From Stenopsyche tienmushanensis (lineage: Eukaryota; Arthropoda; Insecta; Trichoptera; Stenopsychidae), in the NCBI GenBank assembly GCA_008973525.1, contig WACJ01000045.1, positions 496,001-560,000 of the forward strand: a stretch of DNA of 64,000 nucleotides. Reading direction: 5' to 3'. Every line of letters starts with the position of its first letter. Within the stretch, counting starts at the first letter, position 1. A model generated the notes under the pieces. It saw nothing but the letters and a program-made list of their open reading frames with translations. It made no database searches and was not told where the DNA came from. Below are positions 34,835 to 45,824 of this stretch, in pieces. A program made the translations under genes and the position numbers.

Positions 34835-35350
34835 CCCACTCAATAAAAGTGCACAGCAAGGTGCAAAACCTAAATGTAATATTTAGGCCCCCCCTAAATA
34901 TCTTTATAATTCTATTGTCATATCTTAAATTATCATTATTATTTTAAATTTTAATTGCTAATATTTTATTTTTTATTATTATATATATATATAAACATAT
35001 GCATATTTTTTCTAAAACTTTGATTATTCTTTTATTTATCGTTATTAATTCTTTTTTTAATGTTATTATTTTATTTATATTCATTTTGTTTTTATTGTCA
35101 TTATTATATTTATATGCATTCAATTTTATTTTTATCTTTTTTTTTAATTTTATTTTATATTGTATTTCATTTTTTTTTTTCATTTGTTTTTTATGTAATA
35201 TGACGTAAGCTGTTTATAAATATCTAAATAAATAAATAAATAAAATATCCATGTCTGCAAGTGCACCCTAATTCTCAACATCGAGTGGCCACATGTGCTT
35301 TGAGTGCAGGGGAGAAATTAGCTAGATTTTGTAATTTAAAAATAAAAATA
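34835..35350 (+). repeat. Repeat K copy split by an AT-rich insertion
   Basis: AAAAGTGCACAGCAAGGTGC, then AAAACC (34,845-34,870), and CATGTCTGCAAGTGCACCC through TTAGCTAGATTTTG (35,250-35,335) correspond to adjacent parts of the copy at 23.44 kb. About 370 bp of extra sequence lies between them. Confidence 0.55.
34880..35245. repeat. AT-rich, T-biased insertion ending in (AAAT)n
   Basis: Over 85 percent A/T by eye. It includes a (TA)n tract near 34,981 and a long TTTTATTATT-type stretch, and it ends with five AAAT units. A short-unit tail at the junction with repeat K suggests retroposition. The hydrophobic frame on its plus strand is a composition artefact. Confidence 0.5.
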
Positions 35351-35429
35351 AACAGTTAAGATAACAAATTAATAAGATAGATGAATATCATTAGCGACCT
35401 CATTTGACGCGAATTACCTATGCAAGCTA

Positions 35430-35651
35430 GCCGCCTAAAAGAGGACGGAATAGCAACAAGATCTGTGTGTCGCACCGGTCCGCGTTTCAGACCGCTGACA
35501 TGATGATGACATGAAGACTATTGTTTGTTGTGAGTATTGATTCATGTAAAGTAGAACGGTCAAGTTAAATAAAAACAATGTTAAACTCTCGATCGGGTCG
35601 GTATTTAGCGTTTTGCGCCCCGAGCCCAGTTGCGCTCTTGTTATGGCCCTG
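35430..35651 (+). mobile_element. Repeat C plus repeat D, shortened hAT-like copy
   Basis: CACCGGTCCGCGTTTCAGAC, the C core, is followed by TTGATTCATGTAAAGTAGAA, ATAAAAACAATGTTAAACTC and GTTTTGCGCC. It ends in TTGTTATGGCCCTG at 35,651. The interval GGCAGGCGCCTGCTTTGCC present in other copies is missing. Confidence 0.65.
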
Positions 35652-35721
35652 TCTCCATGCAATGGCGCTGTTAATCTGTGCAGATTTAATTCGCCAGATT
35701 AACGGCGATTTTTTTCATTGA

Positions 35722-35995
35722 ATTGTTATATTAACCTTTCCCTACCGGTGATGTATTTACTACACCTCGACTCTAATAATGAGAATATCGATATGAAAAT
35801 CGCATCTATTATATGAAATATAATAGATGCGGGCTTCAGAATTTTTGTATTTCTCCGTAATATAATTAAGAATCACATCAGAGTATTATAGAATGTAAGT
35901 AATCATCTGCAGCGATGGAAATAAATTATTTATCGGGAAATAGGGAATTTTGCGAGTTTTAATCCGTACCTCAGCAGAAAAGAATTTTATCAGTC
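35722..35995 (+). repeat. Repeat A fragment
   Basis: Includes TTAACCTTTCCCTACCGGTG, ATATTATATTTC-type sequence in inverted form around 35,800-35,830 (ATCTATTATATGAAATATAA), and CATCTGCAGCGATGG. The left CCCGGGAT end is missing. Confidence 0.65.
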
Positions 35996-35997
35996 AC

Positions 35998-36115
35998 TTA
36001 ACACTGTTGATAGCACACAATATTCGTTTTGGCGAGTCTCTCTTTTGACTCAAGACACTATCTCCGTCTCTGTCTGCGATTCACTAATTTCCGCATACAA
36101 AGCATCAATCGAATT
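35998..36115 (+). repeat. Repeat J partial copy
   Basis: TTAACACTGTTGATAGCACA, then CAATATTCGTTT, matches 55,848-55,880 (same orientation). It abuts repeat A directly. Confidence 0.5.
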
Positions 36116-36119
36116 AACT

Positions 36120-37345
36120 AATCAACGTTATTATCACGCGAAAGCTAGAGAGCTAAAATCAACCCACTTGAGATCGAGTATGTTCAATATTTGAGTTGGC
36201 ATGTCACACGTCACCGATGATATGAATTGTATCATTGACATGCTTGTATTAATATAGATAACTTGTGTTTCCATGGTGAATTTCCAAGGAAGCTATTCTT
36301 GTACTATAATTGGGGATACTTGTGTTTTTTGTGGGGTAATATTTATGATGTGATTATAATATGGAGCATTGTTTGGATGTCCTTATTTGCTCTGTGCGAA
36401 TGTTTGCATGGTCGGAATTCGTTGGAGGAATTAGTAATATTTTCACGGAAATCGAATTCCCCACCTCCGTCTGGCTTGGGTTTATTTTTATAGTTGTTTT
36501 GTTGAAATCGGTGTGTTAGCATCCAGAGCCAAGCCACCGGCGTCAGTCGAGCTCCACTGCCGGCGAGCATCGGACCTCGGCTCTTGTTCACTTGTGACCG
36601 CCGATCACGCGTGTGATTACAACTGTGTTTTCCGATTCCAAATCGTGATCGTTTCCGAAATTCTGACAGCCACAGGACGACATCCTGTCCGATCTTTTTA
36701 CAGTAATTTTAATTCATATTAGAAGCTGTGGTTTGTGACATGTGATTTTTGTTTACAAACAAACAATATGCAACATCACCCAAGGTAAATTTTGCCTTAT
36801 TCCTAATTATAACAACACTATAAAACAATAAAGCCTTCAAATACATATCATGCTCATAAGATCAAAATGACATACATTTGGCAAGGATCGACTTGATTAC
36901 ATCATATGATGACAGACAAATCCAAACAAATTTATTATGAAATGCATATGAAAGCTTGATTGATATAGTTCATGCGGCATGCATTTTTTAAGCCTGAATC
37001 TCTTTATTTTTTAAGACTTTTATGAATAAATTCCAAACAAAATCAAAGCGCCAATAATTCATAATTAAATGTCATGCTTGTATCAATATACTTATTGATT
37101 GACAAGTGCACGTTTATTTAGATTGGATGCTTTGATAGCATCTATTAAATTTGGCGATAATTTTTGACACATAAACAACATAGCGGCGCTTCAGAATCGA
37201 TTAGATCAATAAAAATGCGCTTGTTTTCATATAAAAAACGTTGATTAAACAGCTCGTTAATGATTTGGACAATGGCGCACATGTCGCTGTCGACAGAGCG
37301 CACGCTAATCATACATTACATCGATTCAAGCGCGGCATTGAATTA
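36120..37345. other. Spacer with one GC-rich patch
   Basis: Mostly AT-rich. The stretch 36,505-36,690 is distinctly GC- and CpG-richer. Overlapping open frames there (36,513-36,722 plus and 36,343-36,591 minus) have no recognised domain. Confidence 0.4.
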
Positions 37346-37352
37346 TTTATTA

Positions 37353-37474
37353 CAGGGCTTCGAAACGCAATTTATTTCAATTACCGTTCCTAACATTTAC
37401 ATCGCTTCGTTTGCGGTTCATCTTTCCGGCAAAAATAACGGTTTTATCGGTTTTCATTCCGGTTCGAAGCCCTG
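37353..37474. mobile_element. 122-bp hAT-like MITE (repeat H) with target duplication
   Basis: The termini CAGGGCTTCGAA and TTCGAAGCCCTG are perfect 12-bp inverted repeats. Flanks ATTTATTA (37,345-37,352) and CTTTATTA (37,475-37,482) match at seven of eight bases, as expected for hAT. The internal sequence, with its TTCCGG and CGGTTTT repeats, recurs at 50.0, 59.9 and 61.8 kb. Confidence 0.85.
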
Positions 37475-37949
37475 CTTTATTATTTATAAATTAAATCGAG
37501 GCGCTCACGTCTATGCGTATACATTTTAATACAAAAGTCGTCTACAATAGGGCGAATCCAAATATAAAAGTCGATACATTTCGGGTGGGCTCTAAGCTAG
37601 AGGTCCCGAAGGCACGTTCCCCATTGTATTTATTGGGTAATCCGGGACTTTGGAATTTCCTAGTTCCATTAAAAAAGTCGACCGTCTTAAAATAGTGCGC
37701 ACAATTTGATAATATATCCTGGAAACTATGCAATGAACGGAATAAATGTTCAATCGTGTATTAAAATTATTTTCATGGAGATTAAATGCACATTGCTCTT
37801 ACAAATGCGCTTTGGCGAATAACTTTATCATTTGACCCAGATTTGAGCGTCTCTTAAATGCCAAAATGATATTAGCATATTTAATGCAGTGATGCTTATT
37901 TCTATTCCGGGTATGCGTAATGCAAATCATAAAATATTTGCATAAAAAT

Positions 37950-38393
37950 GAATGTGTGTTGTTTGTTTGTCTCGCATACGCTCCCGAACCATTCATCAGA
38001 TTGCGATGAAACTTTTGCGAGTTATTGGGCGTGCATTCAAAAAGGTTTTCGAATTAGGATAATCATCGTTTGTGCGCGGAATTTGTTTTGCGAAACGTTT
38101 AGCGGTTGCACCATTCGGCGCATATTAGTTTGTGGTTGATAGGCTAAATAAAGCATAACAATCGTCGATATATCATGTATTTACCAAGCATTATGTCTTG
38201 GTGGATGCCGGGAGATGATTTTGAACCAGGTTCGTTTATATATTCGGACGGTTGGTGCGGATACAAGACTCAAGAATCGCACGAAGCTGCAACTGTGAGC
38301 AACCTTTGCAGTTGGTCAAAAAAATAACAGAAATAAAACACAGACGCTTTCTTTCTTTGTGTGGCATTGCAACGCATGCCGGGTACTAGCTAG
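37950..38393 (+). mobile_element. Repeat B, near-complete copy
   Basis: Runs from GTTTGTCTCGCATACGCTCC, CATTCATCAGATTGCGATG and GAGTTATTGGGCGTGCATTC to GCATTGCAACGCATGCCGGG and a final ACTAGCTAG before T. The middle differs from the 23-kb copy. Confidence 0.65.
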
Positions 38394-38439
38394 TTTATAA
38401 ATAAATTAATTTAAAAAGGGCAGTCGTTTTTGTACATTT

Positions 38440-38485
38440 ATAACGGTTCGGTTATCGGTTTTCGTTCCGGTTTGAAGCCATTTAC
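38440..38485 (+). repeat. Repeat H right-end fragment
   Basis: AACGGTTCGGTTATCGGTTT, TCGTTCCGG, then TTTGAAGCCAT, is the right third of repeat H with a decayed terminus. Confidence 0.5.
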
Positions 38486-38999
38486 TCTCGATCGTATGTT
38501 TCAACTGACGCATATTCTAAATAGGACTACTGTGTTTTTTTCACGTTCAGAAATTTTTTGGCATCAAACATAAATATCTAAAATTGCACCGAGGTACGTT
38601 TAATAATTTTTGTACGCGTTTGAGTCGAGCAATTCAATCTCTGAACAGTGTCAAAACATCCTCCGCAAATAAACATTTTTGCACGGATTCGCCTACAATA
38701 AAATATAATGGGGATATATTCGGGTTTGCGCAATCATTACGTACCTAAACCTACGATTTAATGGCATGCTAAATTATGAGAAGAGCTCCAGAAATATAAA
38801 GTAATAAGCAGTTTAAGATACGTGCTCAAATTTTATAAAGGGTACTTACAGACTTTATAGTATAGTTTGGAGAAAATTCTAGCGTTTTGTGGCCTTATAT
38901 TTCATGAATTCAACAGGATTGAAAATATCTTTTCGTTGTTAAAAGCTATTATTTAATCCCTTCGCGCGTTTATTATATCTGTACGCAAAAAAATAAATG

Positions 39000-39240
39000 T
39001 GTGTATGTATATGTCATATACGCTCTTATACCATTCATCCGATTGCAATGAAACTTTAGCGAGTTATTGGGCGCTTACCCAGAAAAGTTTTTTGAATAAG
39101 CGCAACCATTTTTTGTGTACGGAATTTGTTATGCGAGACGTTTAGCGGATGCACCATGTTGGCGCATATTGGTCTTGTGAAGTGAATTGCGGATCGCAGA
39201 GACATGGAGAGTAAGGATGCGCGCGCAATACGACGGTTAT
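39000..39240 (+). mobile_element. Repeat B, 5' part
   Basis: CATTCATCCGATTGCAATGA, AACTTTAGCGAGTTATTGGG, GCGGATGCACCATGTTGGCG, then GCGCGCGCAATACG. No 3' CTAG end is seen before the mariner at 39,328. Confidence 0.65.
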
Positions 39241-39327
39241 TAATATGTAATTTAAAATTAAGTATTTTAATTGATAATAGCTTCATTTTAAATTTTAAAT
39301 AGTTGTGCAAATATGTCACGTTATGTA

Positions 39328-40236
39328 CGATGGTAATCTCAGAAGTACCCGATCTAACAAAGATAGCCAATACCAATAAGATACCAATTCTCCACTTCTA
39401 ATCCATTGGTTTGACTATTTTGCTCTGGACATCTTAGTTCCTCAGGACACGAACGGTTTAGCTTTCGAACGGTAGGGCTTCTTTATGCAGGTTTAGGATT
39501 TATAAATTTTCGGCGTGCCCATGCGGAGATCCGTGGCATCTGATTGCAAGGCGCTATTTTGTGTCAGCGGTCCAGAATTTGGACCGGTTGGACACGGAAA
39601 CTTTGTGGCCACTCCCTGCAACTTCAGGACTTTCTGTAATAAATTTGGGGGAAAATGCATTCCAGATGGGCGAAAGCAGCATCGTCAGCTAACATGAGTT
39701 GGGTGCGTACCTTGTTACCCAGTTCCTGCGTATCCGTAAAGTGGAATGAAACTGCCGATTACAAAAGGAGCAGGAGGACTCTGTGTAAAAAGCGATACTA
39801 CTGTCTTCAACAGCTTAGTGATTCATTTGCATATTAGCGTAGCATCTCCCTTTCTTTTCCAGCGCATCTTCAGATGTACGTAGTCTGAAAGATCTCTCAA
39901 GTTTTTCGGGGGACCAAAAGAGCGGTGGAAGACACTTCTGTGTAGCTAGTCCAAGGGCATAAGTTGCTGTATGTCCAATTTCAACTTGTTCTTTTATCTC
40001 AGGTGTAAAGTGATAGACACAAGTTTCATCCATGATTAAGAATTGACGCAATTCGGTTTTATTGCTGTGTAACATCGCCAAAAACTCGATTGAACGACGC
40101 TGTTTTTGTTCCATTGTGAGCAAACGCGGCATCCATCTTACGCACAGCTTTTTCATGTGCAAATCTATAGTAAATATGTGATGTACAGCATTTTTTGAAT
40201 TGTCTAACATGTCGGGTATTTCTTGGACTATCTTCG
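39328..40236 (-). mobile_element. Mariner element with both termini and transposase relic
   Basis: The left terminus CGATGGTAATCTCAGAAGTA and the right terminus, read inward, CGAAGATAGTCCAAGAAATA are imperfect inverted repeats of the same family as 25,273-26,018. TA flanks both (39,326-39,327 and 40,237-40,238). The element contains repeat C (39,524-39,650), the unassigned ANMSWVR segment (39,665-39,837) and a minus-strand transposase relic. It is 909 bp, so deleted relative to full-length mariners. Confidence 0.82.
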
Positions 40237-40267
40237 TACATTTAGCTAGTGTCTTGAAATAATCCAT
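39815..40267 (-). pseudogene. Mariner transposase relic, central part
   Basis: A 150-codon open frame reads MKKLCVRWMPRLLTMEQKQR, then FLAMLHSNKTELRQFLIMDE, with the first catalytic Asp in MDET, and HFTPEIKEQ. Its first residues lie upstream of the terminal repeat, so the apparent start Met is fortuitous. The helix-turn-helix and the second and third catalytic residues are missing. Confidence 0.85.
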
Positions 40268-40269
40268 TC

Positions 40270-43155
40270 ACCGAATGAAGTTGCTCTTGGATATGAAATC
40301 GAACGACTGTTGAATATCAATGCAAATGTAAGGAATTTGAAGAATGCTTATTTTCTCGAGGCTTGCTTGATATTCATTATCAAAGTCTCATTGTGCTTAA
40401 ATTAATGCAAGCGTTCGTTGCCGTTTTGATGTTTTTGCGACTATAAAAACGTGTTTTTGTTTGACGGCTTTTGATGATTTAAATACATTTTGTATTGTGA
40501 AATTTTTTCATACTTGAACGTCGTGAGGTAATGCAATTTCTTTGAAGGAAGACCTCCATTAGCCTTTTGCATTTAAATAACATCTTCGGTGCTATTTTCT
40601 TTCTTTTTTCGAGGCGAGCTCGTAGCCTTCGTCCTGCCTTCAAAGGCATTCTATTTATATTTTCCTCGATGAATATGTAAGTTTATATTTTCCTCCTTTT
40701 CTCGGGTTTTCTCGGACCCATATCAACATGTGTGTTTTCTTTTATTTGCAGATTTGTATCTTCGAATCGGGGCCTTTTTCTCTTTATTTACATCTCCTTT
40801 GAGAGAATGTCTTCATTACTTATGAAAACGAAGCGGCTAAATTTGTAAATTTTGGGCAAAATGTAATTAAATTTATTCAAAATGTTTGCTTACAAAGCAT
40901 AACAATTTGCAGAACGACCAAAGACATTAAGTGCCCACATTAAAGCTCAAGCCGTTTTATATAATTTAATATTGTGATTAAATCACATCTATTTATAAGC
41001 CTTTTATAAAAAAAAACCTGTTACATAATTAATGTATTTTTAAAAATTTAACACCATTCAAATGCGGTTAACACTTAATTTACAACACTAAACGTGTTCA
41101 AAATGATAGAATTAATTTTATGATGATTTGGTTGAGAATTCAAAGAATATTTTGATACGGTAATAAATAAAAGAAACCGCACATCAATTACATGTAGAAT
41201 ATATTGAAGATAACGAATTGTTTTGTAAAAATATATCCGATGACAATGACAATGTTTCAATTTTAGATGACAAAAATGTGCTCGCAAAAACAATTTATAT
41301 CGTATGTTTCACACATGCGTCATAGTTGTAAATGTCATACTAGCAAATGCACAATAATGACCAAGCATATGCAAGCACCATCATGCCTTATATTGATTGC
41401 AGGTAACTCCCTTCGAGTAATCCTTTCATTCGGTGCGCACATTGCAATGTACAATGATTTAAATTGATTTTAGTAGGCTATTTTACGTATTATTGTATTG
41501 GAAGCTTTTGTATATCATAGTGCATATCTTATTCTATCATTTAGTATTGCCAATGCTACCATCAAAGGTACGATAATTAAGATATATGACAACTTCAATT
41601 ACTACAAAAAATCAATTATTTTGACATGATCTCATAAAGAAAGATCCATTTTATCGGATAAATTCAAGTTTCCACCGTGATTTATAATGTATTGCACTGT
41701 AATTCGAGATTAAACTTTTTGTACATTGAAATGTACATACTGTCTGAAGGTTAGTTTGATATTTCAGTTTACTTGTTATTGTTGTTATCCAATAAATAGT
41801 CATTATGATACTTATGGTTTTAATTTCATTATTATCATTATTAAATAACACTATTTTCAAAATATACTCGTCAGCCTGAGACAAAAAGAAATCGGCTTCC
41901 TTATCCCTATAACGAAAATGGGAGAGATGTGTCCGTCGGAACAACATCTGAAGAGCTCTATGCTTTAGTAATACTATATGAAATAGAATTTGACAAAGAC
42001 TACGTAGGACATCTAACTATTAACTCTTTGCGATCCTATGTCGAGTCTGGCTCGACATTTTGTTTCTACATTTTTTTCTCCCACTCAAATTTAAAATCAT
42101 GTGATTTTATTTTGCGTATCGTGTTTAGGACTGTATTTGGAAAGGAATATGACTGAATGCATCAAAAGATATCAACTTTGGATAACGCGCTACCTCATCT
42201 TGCGAGATCGTTTTATTGATATAGAAGCGTTAAAACTGTAATTTTAGACTATTTTCAGTCAAAATCACTGGATTTTACGAAAAGAGTGGCTTAAAAGAAT
42301 GACAGAAGGTAATAGATAATGTAAAAAATTATTTTGTATAAGAAAAGTTCAACAAAGCTCAAGAAAACACATTTTGAATTGCGTTGCAAAAAAACGATAT
42401 TACTTATGGGCACCCCTAATATATGTAGCACACTTGAGAATTGTCGACCAAAACGAAAACTCGTATAAGAACGATATAAACGTTATTTTGAAGTAATCTA
42501 AGCTTACACACATAATAGTAATTTCGTCCAATTTACTAAAACTTGATAAGAACGTAGATATCCCGAAAGAATCCCGATTTCCATAAGAAATTCCATGCAA
42601 ATTATGAATATTTTGATTTAAATTGTAATACATCGTTTTTGTAATCCGTTTAGACAATTTAAACATTGTTAAACCGTTTCAGTGCATTTGTACATTGTAA
42701 TGTACATACTGTAATTTTATGAAAAATTAACTTAAAAAAGCAGGCTTTTTGATTATTTATGCCTTTCAAGCTAAATTATTCACCAATTTTATGTTTATAT
42801 ATATATTTATCGTCTAAATTTTTGATTTGTCCAAGATTTCCACCAGATTTGTTTCAAAATTCATTATATTTTTAAAAAAGTCAATATAACGAAGTGTTTG
42901 GGTTTGTTTATATCAAGTTTTATTTGCTTTTGATAATGTTCAAGAATCCCAACAATAGACGGAATATTTTAAATGTTGAAGGGTTATTTCATTGTAAATT
43001 CGACCTTTTGAGTCGACCGTCAATTAACATTATTGTGCAGATGTAAGATGACGTCTGCAAGAAATCTTCGACTGAAATTGTCCTGAGAAACGATGACAAT
43101 GAGACGATGGACTTGTGATATCAATCGAGTTGAATGATGATCATTCAACATATAA
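40270..43155. other. Long AT-rich spacer
   Basis: About 2.9 kb without supportable genes. Two copies of a 16-bp near-palindrome, GTACATTG-A/T-AATGTAC, with the same TGT-side context (ATACTGT), lie at 41,721 and 42,690. Confidence 0.45.
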
Positions 43156-43159
43156 TATT

Positions 43160-43335
43160 CAAACTTAAGGGGGTGTCCAAGTCTAGGCCGTAAGGGTTTA
43201 AAAAGGGCGTGCCCTGGTTGACATGATTTCAACCCTTTTATTTATTTAGAATTTAAAAAAATAAAAGATTCTTAATTGGTAAAAGTTTCGCTATGTTTCC
43301 TACCTCAAAACAATAAAATAATATTTTCACAAAAT
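43160..43335 (+). repeat. Repeat I copy with a TTAA-bounded left end
   Basis: Begins TTAA, then GGGGGTGTCCAAGTC. GGTTGACATGATTTCAACCC, TTTTA, AAAAGATTCTTAATTGG and TTTCCTACCT then match 48,430-48,530. The TTAA-GGGG start resembles the termini of the element at 52,763, but no right end is visible. Confidence 0.45.
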
Positions 43336-43467
43336 GGCAACTGTAAAAAAAAATATTTTGGCCTTATTTTTTAATAGTTGAAAACAAAATTTTAACATAA
43401 ATCTGGTTGAAACGATAAAAGATTATATAGAAAAAAATTATACCAAATTTGAAGTAAATCTATTATT

Positions 43468-43625
43468 GTTTGTTTGTTTATCCCATATACGTTTCTATAT
43501 TATTCATCCGTTTGTGATGAAACTTTGATAAGATATTGTGTGCATATATGTTAAGGTTTTTAAATTAATATAATTATTGTTTGTGTACCCAATTTGTTTT
43601 GTGAGACGTTTCGCGGATGCGTTAT
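43468..43625 (+). mobile_element. Repeat B 5' part, diverged
   Basis: GTTTGTTTATCCCATATACG, TATTATTCATCCGTTTGTGA, and GAGACGTTTCGCGGATGCG follow the repeat B order. Open frames after it (to 44,128) have no recognisable motif. Confidence 0.55.
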
Positions 43626-43629
43626 GTTG

Positions 43630-44655
43630 TAATTCTTAATGAGGCTTCACGATCAACCTGGAAAAAACTATGTAGGATCATATTAGAAATGGAAATCCTG
43701 GATAACTGCGTTTATTTTATGTTAAATCTTTGCTTTTATTTCGCTGTTGAGAAAGAAATGACACGACAAAAATGTGTTAATATAATCGTTAGTAAAAATA
43801 TGGTTTGTTCGTGTTTTTTATCATTTTTCTTCCGAAAAATGAAACGGCTTTTAGCAAACAAAACAATACATCGCGTTGTAACAGTTTCGATCAAAAATTT
43901 ATGTATGAAAAATGACTGAAAAACGAATTCCTGGTATTGACAGCAGTTTTTATAGGAAAAATATTTAATGTAAAAACAGTAGCTGATTCATTGGAAATAA
44001 TCAATATCAATATGAATCACTTTTGTGTACGAAATAATTCATTATTGGGAAATAGATTGTCGCTTGATATTGTTCTTGGAATGAGAAAAAATGACCTAAT
44101 ATATTTTGTACTTGAAGACTCGCCATAAGAGTTTGAGGGCTCGTGTAAATACTGTTATTTGTATTTACAGAGGCCTCGAAATCTTCAAATTTTATGTAAC
44201 TGGATGTAAAAAAGATTGTAAATCCCAGTCAATCAACATAATAACAATAAGTATGTAATATTTATGTCCGTGTCGCAACGCTTATGCTTTATAAACTATG
44301 ATTTATGCTCGTGTCTGCAATGTGTTTAGGCGCATTTCAATCAACATTTACCGCCACTTAAGCAGTGCTCCTCAATCTGTGATGCTATTTAATAAAATGG
44401 AAGATTAATAGACACATCATAACAGTATTTATATTGCTTATCGCGTATAAGCCCGATTATAATTGACCGCAGGCTACGTTCATAGTACACTAAAATTACA
44501 CTTTACATACATCCAATATTTACCGTTCAAACTTCGACGGTGCACTGTTTTTCTATGGTAAATATATCGATCATTCTAGGAATATGCTGAGATAAATATA
44601 GGTCGGATACGAATCTACTGAATTCGGCTTAAATTCGTGGCTATTCTATATTTCA
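43630..44655. other. Spacer with motif-free open frames
   Basis: A 100-codon plus frame (43,617-43,919) overlaps the end of repeat B, and a 63-codon frame follows. Neither resembles a known family. The rest is AT-rich. Confidence 0.35.
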
Positions 44656-44659
44656 CATG

Positions 44660-45110
44660 CAATTTGTGGGCGTGTAGCGAGAATTTCGACAAATGCTGTT
44701 CGCATTCTGAGAATTAGCCATTTATTTTTATATGTACAATCCAAGTTCAAGCTGTATTACAATAAAAGCAGCAGTCTCTCATAGTTCGGATGCTTGCTCT
44801 GTCTACTGTTCTATAGGCTTCCAATTCGTTCAGGGTAAACTTTAATATAAATCCACGGGATTCAATGCTTTCTAATGTCTGTGATTTGTGGTTTGTTTGT
44901 CCCGTATGCATTCCTATATTATTCATTCGAATGCGATGAAACTTTGATAAATTATTGGGCACGTACCCAAGAAGGTTTTTGAATTAGCACAATTATTGTT
45001 TGTGTACGCAATTTGGAGTGAGAGAGTAAGACACAGTCGGTCTTCCTAGCAGTTCAGTCCGCGCGCGCTACACGTGCTCTTAAGCAATAAATCACACAAA
45101 TGCGCTCCAA
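44660..45110 (+). repeat. Duplicated unit, copy 1 (flank plus repeat B)
   Basis: From GAGAATTTCGACAAATGCTG and ATTCTGAGAATTAGCCATTT through CGGATGCTTGCTCTGTCTAC to repeat B (CATTCGAATGCGATGAAACT) and CTACACGTGCTC, then CAATAAATCACAC. About 220 bp in front of repeat B are shared with 45,825-46,050, so the duplicated unit is larger than repeat B. Confidence 0.65.
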
Positions 45111-45114
45111 ATCA

Positions 45115-45820
45115 TGACCGGAATAGGTTCGCCCTCTTTTTTGATCACTCCCTGTTCTAAATTTGGTTGAGACAATCTTCAAAAATTGTTGGTATAACGT
45201 TCCTTTTATAATTGGAGATACTCATACAGGGTGCGGCAGGGAAACTTCCTTATTTGAAATGTGTCTCCAAGACGATGTGAAGCTCTCAAAGATTAAATCC
45301 GCCACAGACTTAAAGCATACATTAAATTGTTCTTAACTAGTAGATAAAATTGTTCTAAGTACTTTCTTCAAATTTATCAAGAAACTACCCACTAGTTAAA
45401 AAGTTGGAGCATTTTGTAACAGCTCAGGGGGCGCCGCCGACTTCGCCCCAAGAAAGGATTAGGGATACCAAATTATAGCTTTCTATGTCGCAAACTGGCG
45501 ACGATCGCGAGGCACGTGGCCTCCATCCGAGGTGGAGATCTGTCGCGGGACCAAAATGTACGTCGTTCTCGTCCCAAGGCTATTTCTTCACCCCTTATTT
45601 TGCACCCCTTCCGGTTTATCCCGGGTGGTTCTTAATCATCAAAAGTGTGGCCAGCTTAAAGCCGACCAAACTGTCGACGACAGACAACTTTGGTCCACGC
45701 AATATTTTATTTATTTATTTTGCAAATACATTCCATGTCAGGCTAAATGCAATGCTATCGTAACCCGACGGGAATTTGTTAATATGAATTATTTTATATT
45801 GCTTTTAATAACAGTAAACT
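45115..45820. other. Interval between duplicated units
   Basis: Contains CATACAGGGTGCGGCAGGGA at about 45,220, which looks like a transposon left end, and a GC-rich block at 45,420-45,620 with overlapping open frames of 92 and 107 codons and no recognised family. Confidence 0.35.
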
Positions 45821-45824
45821 TAAA

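Noticed and set aside
34999..35208. Hydrophobic 69-codon frame resembling a membrane protein
   Set aside because: The sequence is T-rich low-complexity DNA. Any frame would encode Phe, Ile and Leu, so it is a composition artefact.
39655..39837. 60-codon plus frame as an independent gene inside the mariner
   Set aside because: Its sequence is shared with 6.66-6.99 kb and lies within a transposon, so it is annotated as repeat-derived.
43617..44128. Two consecutive plus frames after repeat B as a small gene pair
   Set aside because: The first starts inside repeat B, both are Lys/Ile/Phe-rich as expected for AT-rich chance frames, and no splice or promoter signals are convincing.
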